From assembly GCF_014203015.1 (NCBI RefSeq), contig NZ_JACHIB010000001.1, forward strand, positions 124,001-188,000: a stretch of 64,000 bases of DNA. The letters run 5' to 3'. Made by a program: the position numbers and the translations under genes. The notes below the pieces were generated by a model. That model saw only the letters and a list, made by a program, of their open reading frames with translations. It was not told where the DNA came from and made no database searches. This DNA comes from Castellaniella defragrans (GTDB lineage: Bacteria; Pseudomonadota; Gammaproteobacteria; Burkholderiales; Burkholderiaceae_B). Below, piece by piece: positions 1 to 13,483 of this stretch (position 1 is its first letter; every line of letters starts with the position of its first letter).

Positions 1-210
1 GGCGATGCCGGTCAGGCCCTGGACGCCGTCCTGCGCGGCCTGGGCCGCGAGCTCCGCGACGCGCTGGGTGCTGCGCACCCGCTGCAGGCCGGTGCCCGTG
101 TGCACGGCCACGCCGCAGGAGTCGTAGCCCCGGTATTCCAGGCGGCGCAGGCCTTCGAGCAGGACGGGAACGATGTTGTGCTGCGCCACGGCGCCGACGA
201 TGCCACACAT
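1..210 (-). CDS. glmS: Glucosamine-fructose-6-phosphate aminotransferase, N-terminal fragment
   Basis: The reverse strand from 210 to the window edge encodes 70 residues that begin [20 protein letters not shown] and continue through [13 protein letters not shown], the start of the class II glutamine amidotransferase domain of GlmS. Cys2 is the N-terminal nucleophile exposed after removal of Met, and the RGYDS motif belongs to the glutaminase site. The enzyme makes glucosamine-6-phosphate from fructose-6-phosphate and glutamine for peptidoglycan and LPS. The gene runs off the left edge, so the isomerase domains are not visible. It is divergent from the Lrp-type regulator. Confidence 0.93.
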   Translation of the reverse strand, partial: MCGIVGAVAQHNIVPVLLEGLRRLEYRGYDSCGVAVHTGTGLQRVRSTQRVAELAAQAAQDGVQGLTGIA

Positions 211-340
211 GGGGGAATGCTCCTGGTACGGAAAGACGGTTCGGGAAGGCGGCCGGAAAAAGGATCCGGAAAGACGGGGCCGGCGGAACCCGGCCCGGCT
301 TTGCGCTATTGTGGACCGGAGTGCCTGAAATAAGGTTTCT

Positions 341-356
341 ATTTGAGCATTCAAAT
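341..356. promoter_or_regulatory. Inverted repeat in the glmS/lrp divergent region
   Basis: ATTTGA, a 4-base GCAT spacer, then TCAAAT form a perfect inverted repeat. It sits in an unusually AT-rich patch (about 331-425) between the divergent glmS and Lrp-type genes. It is a candidate operator, possibly for autoregulation; the assignment is inferred from position and symmetry only. Confidence 0.4.
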
Positions 357-383
357 GGAATATGATTTCATATAAGATCATCC

Positions 384-400
384 ATGAAATCGGATTTCAT
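384..400. promoter_or_regulatory. Perfect palindrome, candidate Lrp-type operator
   Basis: ATGAAATC-G-GATTTCAT is an 8+8 base perfect inverted repeat. A further GATTTCAT half-site lies at 364-371, one helical turn and a half upstream. The pair lies about 90-120 bases before the regulator start. Multiple phased AT-rich half-sites are typical of Lrp/AsnC autoregulated promoters. Confidence 0.5.
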
Positions 401-487
401 GAACTACATGGAAATGAATTGAATGGATCAAGCGGGGCCTCGCGTCCTGCATCCTGCTCACAGCTGTTGCGACCCGGAAACATCTTC

Positions 488-961
488 ATGCCCAAGCTCG
501 AACTCGACGACCTGGACCGCCGCATCCTCGACATCCTGCAGCAGGACGGCGCCCTCGGCAACCAGGAACTGGCCGCGCGCGCGCACACCTCGCCGCCGAC
601 CTGCCTGCGGCGGGTGCGCCGCCTGACCCGGGCGGGCGTCATCCAGCGGCGGGTGGCCATCCTGGATCCGGCCCTGATGGGGACGGCCCTGACGGTCCTG
701 ATCGAAGTCACGCTGGACGCGCAGGCGGCCGCGCAGGCCGACGCCTTCGAGGCCCGGCTGCTGGCCGAGCCGGCCATCCAGCAGTGCTATCGCGTCAGCA
801 GCGGGCCGGACTTCATGCTGGTCGCCCTGGTGGCGGACATGGCGGCCTACCAGGCCCTGGCGCTGCGCTGCCTGACGGGCGATCCGCGCGTGCGCAACGT
901 GCGCAGCTTCTTCGCCACGCGGCGCAGCAAGTTCGACACCCGGATCCCGCTGGCCCCTTGA
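488..961 (+). CDS. Lrp/AsnC family transcriptional regulator
   Basis: The 157-residue protein starts MPKLELDDLDRRILDILQQD, the classical Lrp opening. A winged helix-turn-helix at about residues 8-65 (ELAARAHTSPPTCLRRVRRL) is followed by a RAM effector-binding domain at about 70-150 (VLIEVTLDA, CYRVSSGPDFMLVALVADM). Length and domain order match ordinary Lrp-like regulators of amino-acid metabolism. The frame stays open upstream to 362, but the methionine at 488 fits the family start. The AT-rich palindromes upstream suggest autoregulation. The target genes cannot be named; neighbours do not form an obvious regulon. Confidence 0.88.
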   Translation: MPKLELDDLDRRILDILQQDGALGNQELAARAHTSPPTCLRRVRRLTRAGVIQRRVAILDPALMGTALTVLIEVTLDAQAAAQADAFEARLLAEPAIQQCYRVSSGPDFMLVALVADMAAYQALALRCLTGDPRVRNVRSFFATRRSKFDTRIPLAP

Positions 962-1022
962 GGCATCCGGCTCCGTCTGCGGGCGCAGCGAACGGCGCGA
1001 GCCGGCCGGAGGCAACCCCCGA

Positions 1023-2060
<1,038 letters not shown>

Positions 2061-2078
2061 TCTCGATCGGGTCCGGGT

Positions 2079-5072
<2,994 letters not shown>

Positions 5073-5444
5073 GATGCGGATTCAACCCTTGAGACCTGAA
5101 ACGATTGCGTGCAGGAGATAGCCTAACAGAATGCAACAGGCGCAACCGCCGGAATTCCGGCCGATTCGTCGCCGAACCAACACGACTCGGGGAAAACGAG
5201 AGGGCGAATCCAGAATTTTCATTGACTCAGGGAAATCCCCATGTCAAACTTGCGAATTGCCTGTTTTCTGACCTTCTGACCTCGGTTTCATGCCATCGGC
5301 CTTGCGCCGGGTGTGCCGTTTGGGTTGATCCGGTCGGCGCATGCGACTGATTCTTGCCCGGCAGACATCCGCGGCAGCAACCCAGCGGGGACATCCATCC
5401 GTTCCCCGCGGCATACCGCCCGCGTTCGCGGGCGCAAGGAAACC
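5073..5444. other. Divergent intergenic region upstream of the RhlE-type helicase
   Basis: This 372-base stretch separates the divergent hybrid kinase and helicase genes and is AT-richer than its surroundings between about 5090 and 5290. A TTGACT at 5222-5227 could be a -35 element but has no good -10 at 17 bases. The open frames here have no recognisable protein character. A long leader is common for DEAD-box helicase genes of the cold-shock type, so a structured 5' UTR is possible but not demonstrated. Confidence 0.4.
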
Positions 5445-7100
5445 ATGTCCTTCGACTCCCTGGGGCTTGCGCCCCAGCTCGTGGCCGCCCTGCGCGACCT
5501 GAGCATCGACACCCCCACCTCCGTCCAGTCCGCCGCCATCCCGCAGGCGCTGGCCGGCCACGACCTGATGGTGTCCTCGCAGACCGGCAGCGGCAAGACC
5601 GCCGCCTTCATGCTGCCCGCCCTGCAGCGCCTGGGCCACCACGCCGGCGCGGGCGGACGCGGCGTGCAGATCCTGGTCCTGGCGCCCACGCGCGAACTCG
5701 CCATGCAGGTGGCCGACGCCGCCCGCGCCTACGGCAAGCAGATCGACGGCCTGCGCGTCGCCACCGTGGTCGGCGGCATGCCCTACGGCGCCCAGATCAA
5801 GTCCCTGTCGCGCCGCGTGGACGTGCTGGTCGCCACCCCGGGCCGCCTGATCGACCACCTGCAGGCGCGCCGCGTGAACCTGTCCACCGTCCAGACCCTG
5901 GTGCTGGACGAGGCCGACCGCATGCTGGACATGGGCTTCATCGAGGACATCGAGACCATCGTCCGCGCCACGCCGGCCGAGCGACAGACGCTGCTGTTCT
6001 CGGCCACGCTGGACGGCACGGTCGCCCACCTGGCGGCCAACATGATGCGCGAACCGAAGCGCATCGAGGTCTCGCACGCGCACCAGAAGCACACCCACAT
6101 CACCCAGCACCTGCTGTACGCCGACGACAAGGCCCACAAGCTGCGCCTGCTGGATCACCTGCTGCGCGACACCACCCTGGACCAGGCCATCGTCTTCACC
6201 GCCACCAAGCGCGGCGCCGACGACCTGGCCGACCACCTGAGCGACGAGGGCTTCGCCGCCGCCGCCCTGCACGGCGACATGAACCAGCGCCAGCGCACCC
6301 GCACCCTGGGCCTGCTGCAGAAGGGCCAGGTGCGCGTGCTGGTGGCCACCGACGTGGCCGCGCGCGGCATCGACGTGCAGACCATCAGCCACGCCGTGAA
6401 CTACGACCTGCCCCTGCAGGCCGAGGACTACGTGCACCGCATCGGCCGCACCGGCCGCGCCGGACGCAACGGCCAGGCCATCACCCTGGCGGTGCACGCC
6501 GAACGCCACAAGGTCCGCCGCATCGAGCACTTCATCGGCCAGGCCATCCCCATGGAAACCATCCCCGGCCTGGAGCCGCAGCGGTCCGTGCGCCCCACCT
6601 ACAAGGACAAGCCCGCCCGCGGCGCGCGCCCGCAAGGCGGCAAGCCCCACGGCAAGCCCTGGCACAAGGATGGCCCCGCCGCCGGCGGCGCGCCGCGTGC
6701 GCGCAAGCCCTGGCAAGAGGACGCCCGGGCGGGCGGGGACACGCGCCCCGTCCATGCCCGCAAGCCCGCCTGGCAGCAGGACGCCCAGGCCGCCGACGGC
6801 AGCCGTCCGGCGCGCGCCCCCAAGCCCTGGGAACAGAACGGCCAGGCCGACGGCGCCCGCCCGGCGCGCGCCCGCAAGCCCTGGGAACAGGACAAGCCGG
6901 CGTTCGCCCGCGCGGAGCGTGGCGAAGGCCGCCCCTTCCACGCCAAGGCCGAGCGCGCCCCGCACGGCGCGGGTCCGCGCCAGAGCCGCGACGGCGACGC
7001 ACCGCGCGCCGCCCGCCCCGCCAAGACCGGCGCCAAGCCGTCCTTCAAGCGGCAGGCCCGCCAGGATCAGCCCCGCGCGGCGCGTCCCCGGTTTGCCTGA
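5445..7100 (+). CDS. rhlE: DEAD-box ATP-dependent RNA helicase, RhlE type
   Basis: 551 residues from the Met in MSFDSLGLAP. The core shows a Q motif (TPTSVQ), Walker A SQTGSGKT (45-52), PTRELAMQ, TPGRLIDHL, VLDEADRMLDMGF (DEAD box), SATLDG, then the second RecA domain with VFTATKRGADDLADHL, ATDVAARGIDV and HRIGRTGRAG. The enzyme unwinds short RNA duplexes in ribosome assembly or mRNA decay. After about residue 385 a long basic, Pro/Ala-rich tail contains four copies of a KPW-centred unit. The frame is open upstream to 5313, but family alignment supports this start. A clear terminator follows. Confidence 0.93.
   Translation: MSFDSLGLAPQLVAALRDLSIDTPTSVQSAAIPQALAGHDLMVSSQTGSGKTAAFMLPALQRLGHHAGAGGRGVQILVLAPTRELAMQVADAARAYGKQIDGLRVATVVGGMPYGAQIKSLSRRVDVLVATPGRLIDHLQARRVNLSTVQTLVLDEADRMLDMGFIEDIETIVRATPAERQTLLFSATLDGTVAHLAANMMREPKRIEVSHAHQKHTHITQHLLYADDKAHKLRLLDHLLRDTTLDQAIVFTATKRGADDLADHLSDEGFAAAALHGDMNQRQRTRTLGLLQKGQVRVLVATDVAARGIDVQTISHAVNYDLPLQAEDYVHRIGRTGRAGRNGQAITLAVHAERHKVRRIEHFIGQAIPMETIPGLEPQRSVRPTYKDKPARGARPQGGKPHGKPWHKDGPAAGGAPRARKPWQEDARAGGDTRPVHARKPAWQQDAQAADGSRPARAPKPWEQNGQADGARPARARKPWEQDKPAFARAERGEGRPFHAKAERAPHGAGPRQSRDGDAPRAARPAKTGAKPSFKRQARQDQPRAARPRFA
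6701..6893 (+). repeat. KPW-centred tandem repeats in the helicase tail
   Basis: The tail carries repeated units KPWQEDARAGG, KPAWQQDAQAADG, KPWEQNGQADG and KPWEQDKPAF, separated by Arg-Pro-Ala-Arg linkers. At the DNA level the core aagccctggga is repeated almost exactly. Such basic tails in RhlE proteins help bind RNA; the repeat number is likely variable between strains. Confidence 0.65.
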
Positions 7101-7123
7101 TCCGGTGATCTGATCGCCTCGCT

Positions 7124-7157
7124 GCCCCGGCACCAACATGCCGGGGCTTTTGTTTTA
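7124..7157 (+). terminator. Rho-independent terminator after the helicase gene
   Basis: GCCCCGGCA and TGCCGGGGC form a perfect 9-base-pair stem with a 6-base loop, followed at once by TTTTGTTTT. It begins 23 bases after the helicase stop codon. Confidence 0.88.
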
Positions 7158-7285
7158 TAGTCGTGGCATCCCTCCACGTCGCGGCTTGCAGGCCGCTCCG
7201 ATTCGCCAGGCACGCAGCAGTCCGCAGGGACTGCCGCGTGTCCGGGTTCATCCGTAGGGGACTGTCCTATCTCCCGCCTCGCCCC

Positions 7286-8467
7286 ATGATGGAACCGCCC
7301 GCCGTCCACACCCCCTCCGGCCTGCCGGAACCCGACGCCGATGCGCGTGCCCACGGCGCCCGCGTCCAGGCCATGCTCGCGCAGCGCATCCGCGACGCCG
7401 GCGGCTGGCTGCCGTTCGAGCGCTGGATGGAAGCCGCCCTGTACGCGCCCGGCCTGGGCTACTACAGCGCCGGCAGCGCCAAGTTCCACCGCGAAGGCGA
7501 TTTCACCACCGCTCCCGAAACCAGCCCCCTGTTCGGCCGGGCGCTCGCGCGCCAGGTCGCCCAGGTGCTGGAGGCCAGCGGGTCCGCCCGCGTCCTGGAA
7601 TTCGGCGCCGGCTCGGGCGCCCTGGCCGCCGCGCTGATTCCCGCCCTGCGGGACCTGGGCATCGAGGCCGAATACGACATCCTGGAACTGTCCGCCGACC
7701 TGCGCGCCCGCCAGCGGGACCGCCTGTCGGACCGGGCCGGCCAGGTGCGCTGGCTGGACGCGCTGCCGGAGGCCTTCAGTGGCTGCGTCGTCGCCAACGA
7801 AGTCCTGGACGCCATGCCCGCCGTCCTGTTCCGCTGGAACGCCGCGGGCGAGCCCGAACTGCTGGGCGTCGCCCTGGACGCCCGGCCCGAGGCCGCCGCG
7901 CCCTTCCGCTGGGCGGCGCGGCCGGCGCCGCCGCCCACCGCCACCGCCCTGGCCGCGCGCATGCCGCCCCTACCCGGCTACCAGTCCGAAATGAACCCGC
8001 AGGCCGAGGCCTGGGTGCGCGACCTGGGCCGCTGGCTGCGGCGCGGCGCCGCCCTGCTGATCGACTACGGCTTTCCGCGGGCCGAGTACTACCACCCCCA
8101 GCGCCTGCGCGGCACGCTGATGTGCCATTTCCGCCACCATGCCCACGACCAGGCGCTGATCCTGGCCGGCCTGCAGGACATCACCGCCCACGTGGATTTC
8201 ACCGCCATGGCGGACGCCGCACTGGACGGCGGCCTGGACGTGCTGGGCTACACGTCCCAGGCGCGCTTCCTGATGAACGCGGGCCTGACGGACCTGATCC
8301 GCGCCCCCGGCGACGATCCCGCGCAGCGCGCGCGCCAGCTGACCGCCCTGAACACCCTGCTGTCCGAGGCCGAGATGGGCGAGCTGTTCAAGGTCCTGGC
8401 CGTCGGCCGAGGCCTGGACGCGCCCCTGCTGGGCTTCGCCCGCGGCGACCGGCGCGACCGGCTGTAG
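7286..8467 (+). CDS. MidA/NDUFAF7-like SAM-dependent methyltransferase
   Basis: 393 residues. The SAM-binding glycine motif LEFGAGSGALAAAL lies near residue 112, and VVANEVLDAMP near residue 170 is diagnostic of the DUF185/MidA family. The N-terminal GGWLPFERWMEAALYAPGLGYY also matches. Mitochondrial NDUFAF7 methylates an arginine of a complex I subunit; the bacterial substrate is unknown. Two adjacent Met codons at 7286 and 7289 give the best start, although the frame is open to 7163. It lies beyond the helicase terminator, so it is a separate transcription unit. Confidence 0.88.
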   Translation: MMEPPAVHTPSGLPEPDADARAHGARVQAMLAQRIRDAGGWLPFERWMEAALYAPGLGYYSAGSAKFHREGDFTTAPETSPLFGRALARQVAQVLEASGSARVLEFGAGSGALAAALIPALRDLGIEAEYDILELSADLRARQRDRLSDRAGQVRWLDALPEAFSGCVVANEVLDAMPAVLFRWNAAGEPELLGVALDARPEAAAPFRWAARPAPPPTATALAARMPPLPGYQSEMNPQAEAWVRDLGRWLRRGAALLIDYGFPRAEYYHPQRLRGTLMCHFRHHAHDQALILAGLQDITAHVDFTAMADAALDGGLDVLGYTSQARFLMNAGLTDLIRAPGDDPAQRARQLTALNTLLSEAEMGELFKVLAVGRGLDAPLLGFARGDRRDRL

Positions 8468-8521
8468 GCGGCCGGACACGGCCAGGCATCCCAGGCCGGG
8501 GCCATCGCCCGGCTTCCTACC

Positions 8522-9310
8522 CTACCCCACCTTCAAGCCGAAGCTGTTCATCAGGCGCCGCGTGGCGAAGTCCGGCCGTCCGCCGGTGAACAGCGCCAGG
8601 TCGTCCTCTTCCGGATGCAGGGCGTCGGCGCGGCGCGGCAGCAGGCTGCGGGCGCGCCGGGCGATGGCCTCGGCCGGATCCAGCCAGTCCACGGGCCAGG
8701 GCGCCAGCCGGCGGAACACGTTGGCCATGAAGGGATAGTGCGTGCAGGCCAGCACCACGATGTCGGTGCGCGCGCCGTCTTCTTCCACGAAACAGGGGCC
8801 GATCTCGGCGGCCACGGCCTCGTCGCTCACCGGCAGGCCGCGGACGTAGGCTTCCGCCATGCGCGCCAGCCGGGGCGAGCCCACCAGGGTCACGTGGCAT
8901 TGCGAGGCGTAGGACTGGATCAGGTCGCGGGTGTAGTCGCGCCGCACCGTGCCCGGCGTCGCCAGCACCGACACCCGCCCGGAGCGCGTGCGCTCGGCCG
9001 CCGGCTTGATGGCCGGCACGGTGCCGACGAAGGTCATGCCCGGATAGGCCGCGCGCAGCGCGGCGCCCGCCACCGTGAAGGCGGTGTTGCAGGCGACGAT
9101 GCACAGGGCCGGATCATGGTCGCGCAGCAGCCCGTCGAACAGGTCCACGATCCGGTCCCGCAGGGCGTCCTCGGCCCAGCCGCCATAGGGGAAGCCGGCA
9201 TCGTCGGCCACGTAGACGAAGCGCCGCTCGGGCATCAGCACGCGCGCCTCGCGCAGCACGGTCAGGCCGCCGATGCCGGAGTCGAAGACGAGGACGGGCT
9301 GGTCATCCAT
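8522..9310 (-). CDS. murI: Glutamate racemase
   Basis: 262 residues beginning [20 protein letters not shown]. The two catalytic cysteines are seen in ACNTAF and ACTHYPFM, together with the substrate-binding DSGIGG and the PYGG-type segment FPYGG. The enzyme interconverts L- and D-glutamate for peptidoglycan. A GGAGGA ribosome-binding site 7 bases before the Met at 9310 decides this start over an in-frame ATG at 9331. The third position of the CNTA motif is followed by Phe rather than the commoner Ser, a minor variation. It reads towards the methyltransferase gene. Confidence 0.94.
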   Translation of the reverse strand: MDDQPVLVFDSGIGGLTVLREARVLMPERRFVYVADDAGFPYGGWAEDALRDRIVDLFDGLLRDHDPALCIVACNTAFTVAGAALRAAYPGMTFVGTVPAIKPAAERTRSGRVSVLATPGTVRRDYTRDLIQSYASQCHVTLVGSPRLARMAEAYVRGLPVSDEAVAAEIGPCFVEEDGARTDIVVLACTHYPFMANVFRRLAPWPVDWLDPAEAIARRARSLLPRRADALHPEEDDLALFTGGRPDFATRRLMNSFGLKVG

Positions 9311-9410
9311 GGGTCGATCCTCCGCAGTCATGGCGCACGCCTTTCGCACCTTTCCAGGTGCGCCGGCGGTGCCGTCCCGGGCCGTCCGCTGCATCCGACG
9401 GATCGATCCC

Positions 9411-10598
9411 TCAGCATCCCGCCCCGACCCCCGCCAGCGCCGCCAGCCGCGCCGCGCGCAAGTCCTCGCGGATGCGGGCGGGATCGCCCCCGGCCGCGCG
9501 CGCGACCGCTCCCGCGTCGATGGCGCGCACGGCCTCGATGCGCCGCGCCCACGCGGAGAGATCGACGTCCCCGCGCACGCAGGAGGCCGCCTCGAGCAGC
9601 GCCCGGCAGCGATCCGGGCGGCGCCACGCATCGCAGGATTCCAGCAGGCCGAGCCAGGCCTCCGCGCCGCCGGCGCCGCCTTCCAGGCCTTGCAGGACCA
9701 CCGGCAGCAGGCGCGCCAGATCGCGGCAGGCCGAGGGCGCGCGCAGCGCGTCCTGCAGGCCGGGCCCGGAGGCGCGGCACAGCAGGGCGTAGCGCTGGGC
9801 GAGATCCAGCCCGCGCTCCGCCGCCGCGTGCAGGCCCGCGCGCACCTCGCCGTCCCACGCCAGGCCGGGCGCGACCCGCTCCAGCGCCCCGCATGCGGCC
9901 AGCACGTCCAGCATGCGGCCGGGGTGGCCCGTCATCAGCCCCTTGGCGAACTCCTGCCAGACGCGTTCGGGCACCAGGGCGTCCACCTCGCCGCCGCGCA
10001 CCAGCGCGCGGCACAGGTCCAGGGTCTCGGGGGCGATGGAGAAATCGTGGAAGCGCGCGGCGAAGCGCGCCAGGCGCAGCAGGCGCACGGGATCCTCGAC
10101 GAAGGCCGGCCCCGTGTGGCGCAGCACGCGGGCGCGCACGTCGGCCACCCCGCCCAGGGGATCGATCAGCGCGCCGTCGGGCGCCCGCGCGATGGCATTG
10201 ACCGTGAGGTCGCGGCGGCGCAGGTCGTCTTCCAGGGTGACGTCCGGCCCGGCGTGGAACACGAAGCCCCGGTAGCCCCGGCCGGATTTGCGCTCGGTGC
10301 GCGCCAGGGCGTATTCCTCGTGCGTGCGCGGATGCAGAAAAACGGGGAAATCCCCGCCCACCGGCGTGAACCCGCGCGCCGCCATGATTTCGGGACTGGC
10401 ACCCACCACCACCCAGTCGCGGTCGCCCGCCGGCTGGCCCAGCAGGGCGTCGCGCACCGCGCCGCCGACGATGTAGACCTCCAGGCCGGCGACGGCCGGG
10501 TCGTCCGCATCCAGGCCGCCGTCCGGCGGCGCCGCGCGGTCCCGGCCCGGCCCGGCCTCGCCAGGACCGGCGTGGCCGGCGCTGCGGCGCGCGGTCAC
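9411..10598 (-). CDS. cca: CCA tRNA nucleotidyltransferase
   Basis: 395 residues. [11 protein letters not shown] with DRDWVVVG gives the nucleotidyltransferase signature and its metal-binding aspartates. [29 protein letters not shown] and [15 protein letters not shown] complete the class II CCA-adding motifs. It adds or repairs the 3' CCA of tRNAs. The best start is a GTG at 10598 whose bases overlap the stop of the upstream slt gene (GTGA), implying translational coupling. The frame continues far upstream, but only as an antisense-free shadow of slt. No C-terminal HD phosphohydrolase motif is obvious, so it resembles the shorter class. Confidence 0.92.
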   Translation of the reverse strand: MTARRSAGHAGPGEAGPGRDRAAPPDGGLDADDPAVAGLEVYIVGGAVRDALLGQPAGDRDWVVVGASPEIMAARGFTPVGGDFPVFLHPRTHEEYALARTERKSGRGYRGFVFHAGPDVTLEDDLRRRDLTVNAIARAPDGALIDPLGGVADVRARVLRHTGPAFVEDPVRLLRLARFAARFHDFSIAPETLDLCRALVRGGEVDALVPERVWQEFAKGLMTGHPGRMLDVLAACGALERVAPGLAWDGEVRAGLHAAAERGLDLAQRYALLCRASGPGLQDALRAPSACRDLARLLPVVLQGLEGGAGGAEAWLGLLESCDAWRRPDRCRALLEAASCVRGDVDLSAWARRIEAVRAIDAGAVARAAGGDPARIREDLRAARLAALAGVGAGC

Positions 10599-12754
10599 GG
10601 CCGCGCCGTCCGCGTCCCGTCCATGGGGCCGACGGTGCCCAGGCGCGCCTTCAGCGAATCGGGCTGGCCGGAGAACAGCATCGCGTAGTAGACCGCGTTG
10701 GACAGGACGTTCTTCACGTACAGGCGGGTCTCGGTGAAAGGAATGGTCTCGGCGAAGATCGCGCCTTCGACCGGCGCCTGGAGCTGGGCGCGCCAGCGTT
10801 TCGGCCGGCCCGGCCCGGCGTTGTAGCCCGCCGTGGCGAGCAGCTCGGAGCCGCTCAGGTCCCGCAGCACCATGTTGAGATAGTTCGTGCCCAGGATCGT
10901 GTTGGTGTCGAAATCGTTGACCTGGCTGGGCTTGAAGTCCTTCATGCCGATCTTGCGCGCCACGTGGCGCGCGGTGGCCGGCATCAGCTGCATCAGGCCC
11001 GACGCCCCGACGCGCGAACGGGCGTCGGTGATGAAGCGCGATTCCTGGCGGATCAGGCCGTAGACCCAGGCGGGGTCCAGGTCGATCAGGCGCGCCTTGG
11101 CGGCCACCTGGCCCTCGAAGGGCGCGATGAAGCGCTGGCTGAAGTCGGCCACGCCGCGCGTCAGCAGGGAGGTGTTCACCACCCGGTCGTAGATGTGCTG
11201 CTCGCGGGCGAATTCCGCCGCGCCGCGCAGCTGGGCGTCGCTCATGCCGCGCAGGGCGAAATTCCATTCGGGCACGGCTTCCCTGCGCCAGCCCAGGTCG
11301 AACAGCGCCACGGCGCGGCGCAGGCCGGGATTGGCCCGCGCCTGGGCGGTCCAGGCCGGGTCCAGGGGAGCGGGCTGCGGCGGCAGGGCCGGCGTGCGGC
11401 CCAGTTCCTCGGCCGCCAGCAGGCCGTAGAAGCCCTGCTCGGCGGCGATGGACTCGTAGTACTGGCGCGCGGCCACGGCATTGCCCTGGGCCGCCAGGGC
11501 GCGGCCGTACCAGTAGCGCCAGACGGGCTCGTCGGCCTGCCGCCCGCTCATCTTGCGGATGGCCGTGGCGACCCGGTCCCAGTCGATGGGCGCGGCGCGC
11601 AGTTCGGCGCGAACTTCCCAGGCGTGGTTGTAGTCGGTCATGGGCACGAAGCCGGACTGCCGGTACCAGCGCACGGCCTCGGGATCGACGTTGAGCGCGG
11701 CCACCAGACCGAACTGCCCCCAGACCCATTGCAGGTCGGCCTTCGGCATCCAGCCCGCCCAGCGTTCCTGGATGAATCGGGCGGCCTCGGACCGGTCGTC
11801 GCTGCGCGCCAGGCGCGACAGGGCGATGGCGGCCAGCTCGAAATCCACGGCGGCGCGCGGCTGGCCGCGGGATTCCAGCCATTTGCGCGGATTTTTCATC
11901 AGCGCGGCGTACTGCACCATGGCCGCGTCGTCGAACACCACGCCGGCCATGCGGTCGGCCTCGCCCTGCTTGCCGCTTTCCAGGGTGTCGCGCAGCAGGC
12001 CGTTCAGCTCCTTGCGGCTGAGGATGTGGTCGGCCGCCGCCTGGTCCAGCAGGTCCCAGCAGTCGGCATTGGGCTGGAACACGTCCAGCACCTCGGCCGC
12101 GCGGGCGCGCTTGCCGCTCTGGTGGCGCGCCAGCAGCAGGGCGCAGCGCACCGCCGCCGAGGGCTCGGCCACCGCCGGCACCCGCAGGGCCTGGGCGTAG
12201 TCGCCGGAGCGGGTGGCCGCCAGGATCCAGTCGGCGCGGATGCGTTCGTCCAGGTAGGTGCCGGCCGCGTCGGCCAGGAACTGGCGCACTTCGGCGTCCG
12301 GGACGGGACGGGCGCGGTCCTGCAGCCGGTTGCGCAGCGCCCAGTAGCGTGGATACAGGCCCAGCACCGGGTCGGCGGCGGCCAGCGGCGCCAGGCGGTC
12401 GAGATCGGCCCAGCGCCGCTTCTGGAAGGCCTCGTAGGCGTCCACGACGGCCTGGCGGGCGGCGGGCGGCACCACCACCGGCGCGGGCGCCGGCACCACC
12501 GGAGGCGGCAGGGTTTCGGGCGCAGCGGGCGCAGCGGGCGCAGGCGCGGGCGAGTCCGAGGCCGGCGCGGCCAGGACGACGCGCGGGGCTTCGCCCGCCT
12601 GCTGTTCGGCGGCCGTGGGCGCCTGGGCGCCCGCGCAGCCCGACAGGCCCAGCAGGGCCGCCAGGCCCCAGGCCATGTACCGATGACGCGATCGGGACGA
12701 GGCCGGCTCTGCATCCCCGGCGAATCCCGGATATCCTATGAAACTTCGCCTCAT
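10595..12754 (-). CDS. slt: Soluble lytic murein transglycosylase, putative lipoprotein
   Basis: About 719 residues. The C-terminal third holds the lysozyme-like fold: [13 protein letters not shown] with the catalytic Glu, [17 protein letters not shown] and [15 protein letters not shown]. The large N-terminal part is helical, as in the Slt70 superhelical ring. The N-terminus has arginines followed by [14 protein letters not shown], a lipobox-like sequence, so it is probably a periplasmic lipoprotein. I chose the Met at 12754; 12676 (just before the hydrophobic core) and 12799 are alternatives, the last overlapping ygfA. It cleaves peptidoglycan to anhydromuropeptides and is coupled to cca through GTGA. 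Confidence 0.88.
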   Translation of the reverse strand: MRRSFIGYPGFAGDAEPASSRSRHRYMAWGLAALLGLSGCAGAQAPTAAEQQAGEAPRVVLAAPASDSPAPAPAAPAAPETLPPPVVPAPAPVVVPPAARQAVVDAYEAFQKRRWADLDRLAPLAAADPVLGLYPRYWALRNRLQDRARPVPDAEVRQFLADAAGTYLDERIRADWILAATRSGDYAQALRVPAVAEPSAAVRCALLLARHQSGKRARAAEVLDVFQPNADCWDLLDQAAADHILSRKELNGLLRDTLESGKQGEADRMAGVVFDDAAMVQYAALMKNPRKWLESRGQPRAAVDFELAAIALSRLARSDDRSEAARFIQERWAGWMPKADLQWVWGQFGLVAALNVDPEAVRWYRQSGFVPMTDYNHAWEVRAELRAAPIDWDRVATAIRKMSGRQADEPVWRYWYGRALAAQGNAVAARQYYESIAAEQGFYGLLAAEELGRTPALPPQPAPLDPAWTAQARANPGLRRAVALFDLGWRREAVPEWNFALRGMSDAQLRGAAEFAREQHIYDRVVNTSLLTRGVADFSQRFIAPFEGQVAAKARLIDLDPAWVYGLIRQESRFITDARSRVGASGLMQLMPATARHVARKIGMKDFKPSQVNDFDTNTILGTNYLNMVLRDLSGSELLATAGYNAGPGRPKRWRAQLQAPVEGAIFAETIPFTETRLYVKNVLSNAVYYAMLFSGQPDSLKARLGTVGPMDGTRTARP

Positions 12755-12783
12755 GGCCAAAAACCCCGCGAACCAGTCACTAC

Positions 12784-13413
12784 ATGAATCAGAACGCACA
12801 GGATAACGCAGCCGCCCTGCGGACGCGACTCAAGCAGCGCCGCGCCGGGATGCCGCCCCAGGACCGCGAGCGCGGCGCGCTGCTGATCCGCGGCCGCCTC
12901 TACACCTGGCTGGCGACCAACCGCACCCGCCTGCGCGAATCGGGCCGCCCCGACGTGCGCGGCATCGCCGCGTTCTGGTCCATGGCCGACGAGCCCGCCC
13001 TGCAGGCGCTGCTGCGCCAATGGGCGGAAGACGAGACCCTGACGGTCTCGCTGCCGGTCGTGGCGGCGCCCGGCCAGCCGCTGCGCTTCCGCGCCTGGAC
13101 GCCGGACACCCCCATGAAACCCGGGGCCTACGGCATCCTGGAGCCCGACGGCCCCGAAGCCCCCGCCCCCGACGTCGTGCTGGTGCCCACGCTGGGCTAC
13201 ACGCGCCAGGGCGACCGCCTGGGCTACGGCGGCGGCTACTACGACCGCACCCTGGCGGCGCTGAAGGCCGCCGGCCATGCGTTCACCTCGGTGGGCGTGG
13301 CCTGGGCCTGCGGCGACCTGAGCGGCGAGGCCTACGCCCCCGCCGCGCACGACGTCCGCCTGGACGCGGTCCTGACCGACAAGGGCTGGGCCGTGCCGGC
13401 GCCGGAACTGTAG
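12784..13413 (+). CDS. ygfA: 5-formyltetrahydrofolate cyclo-ligase
   Basis: 209 residues. Conserved family motifs are visible: RTRLKQRRAGMPPQ near the N-terminus, PTLGYTRQGDRLGYGGGYYDRTLAAL for ATP and folate binding, and VGVAWACGDL near the C-terminus. It converts 5-formyl-THF to 5,10-methenyl-THF with ATP, feeding the folate pool that MetF (next gene, opposite strand) draws on. It is divergent from slt with only about 30 bases between starts, so promoters must overlap coding sequence. Confidence 0.92.
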   Translation: MNQNAQDNAAALRTRLKQRRAGMPPQDRERGALLIRGRLYTWLATNRTRLRESGRPDVRGIAAFWSMADEPALQALLRQWAEDETLTVSLPVVAAPGQPLRFRAWTPDTPMKPGAYGILEPDGPEAPAPDVVLVPTLGYTRQGDRLGYGGGYYDRTLAALKAAGHAFTSVGVAWACGDLSGEAYAPAAHDVRLDAVLTDKGWAVPAPEL

Positions 13414-13483
13414 ACGCGGGACCCGCCCGCGGATCGCCGTGCCTTCATCGCGCCTGCGGCAATGAGGCCGGCACGCCGGAACT

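Noticed and set aside
5105-5350. 81-codon frame before the helicase gene
   Set aside because: Its translation has no domain character or ribosome site, and it lies in the probable leader region.
12700-12790. 6S RNA gene next to ygfA
   Set aside because: In some proteobacteria ssrS precedes ygfA, but here slt and ygfA starts are about 30 bases apart, leaving no room.
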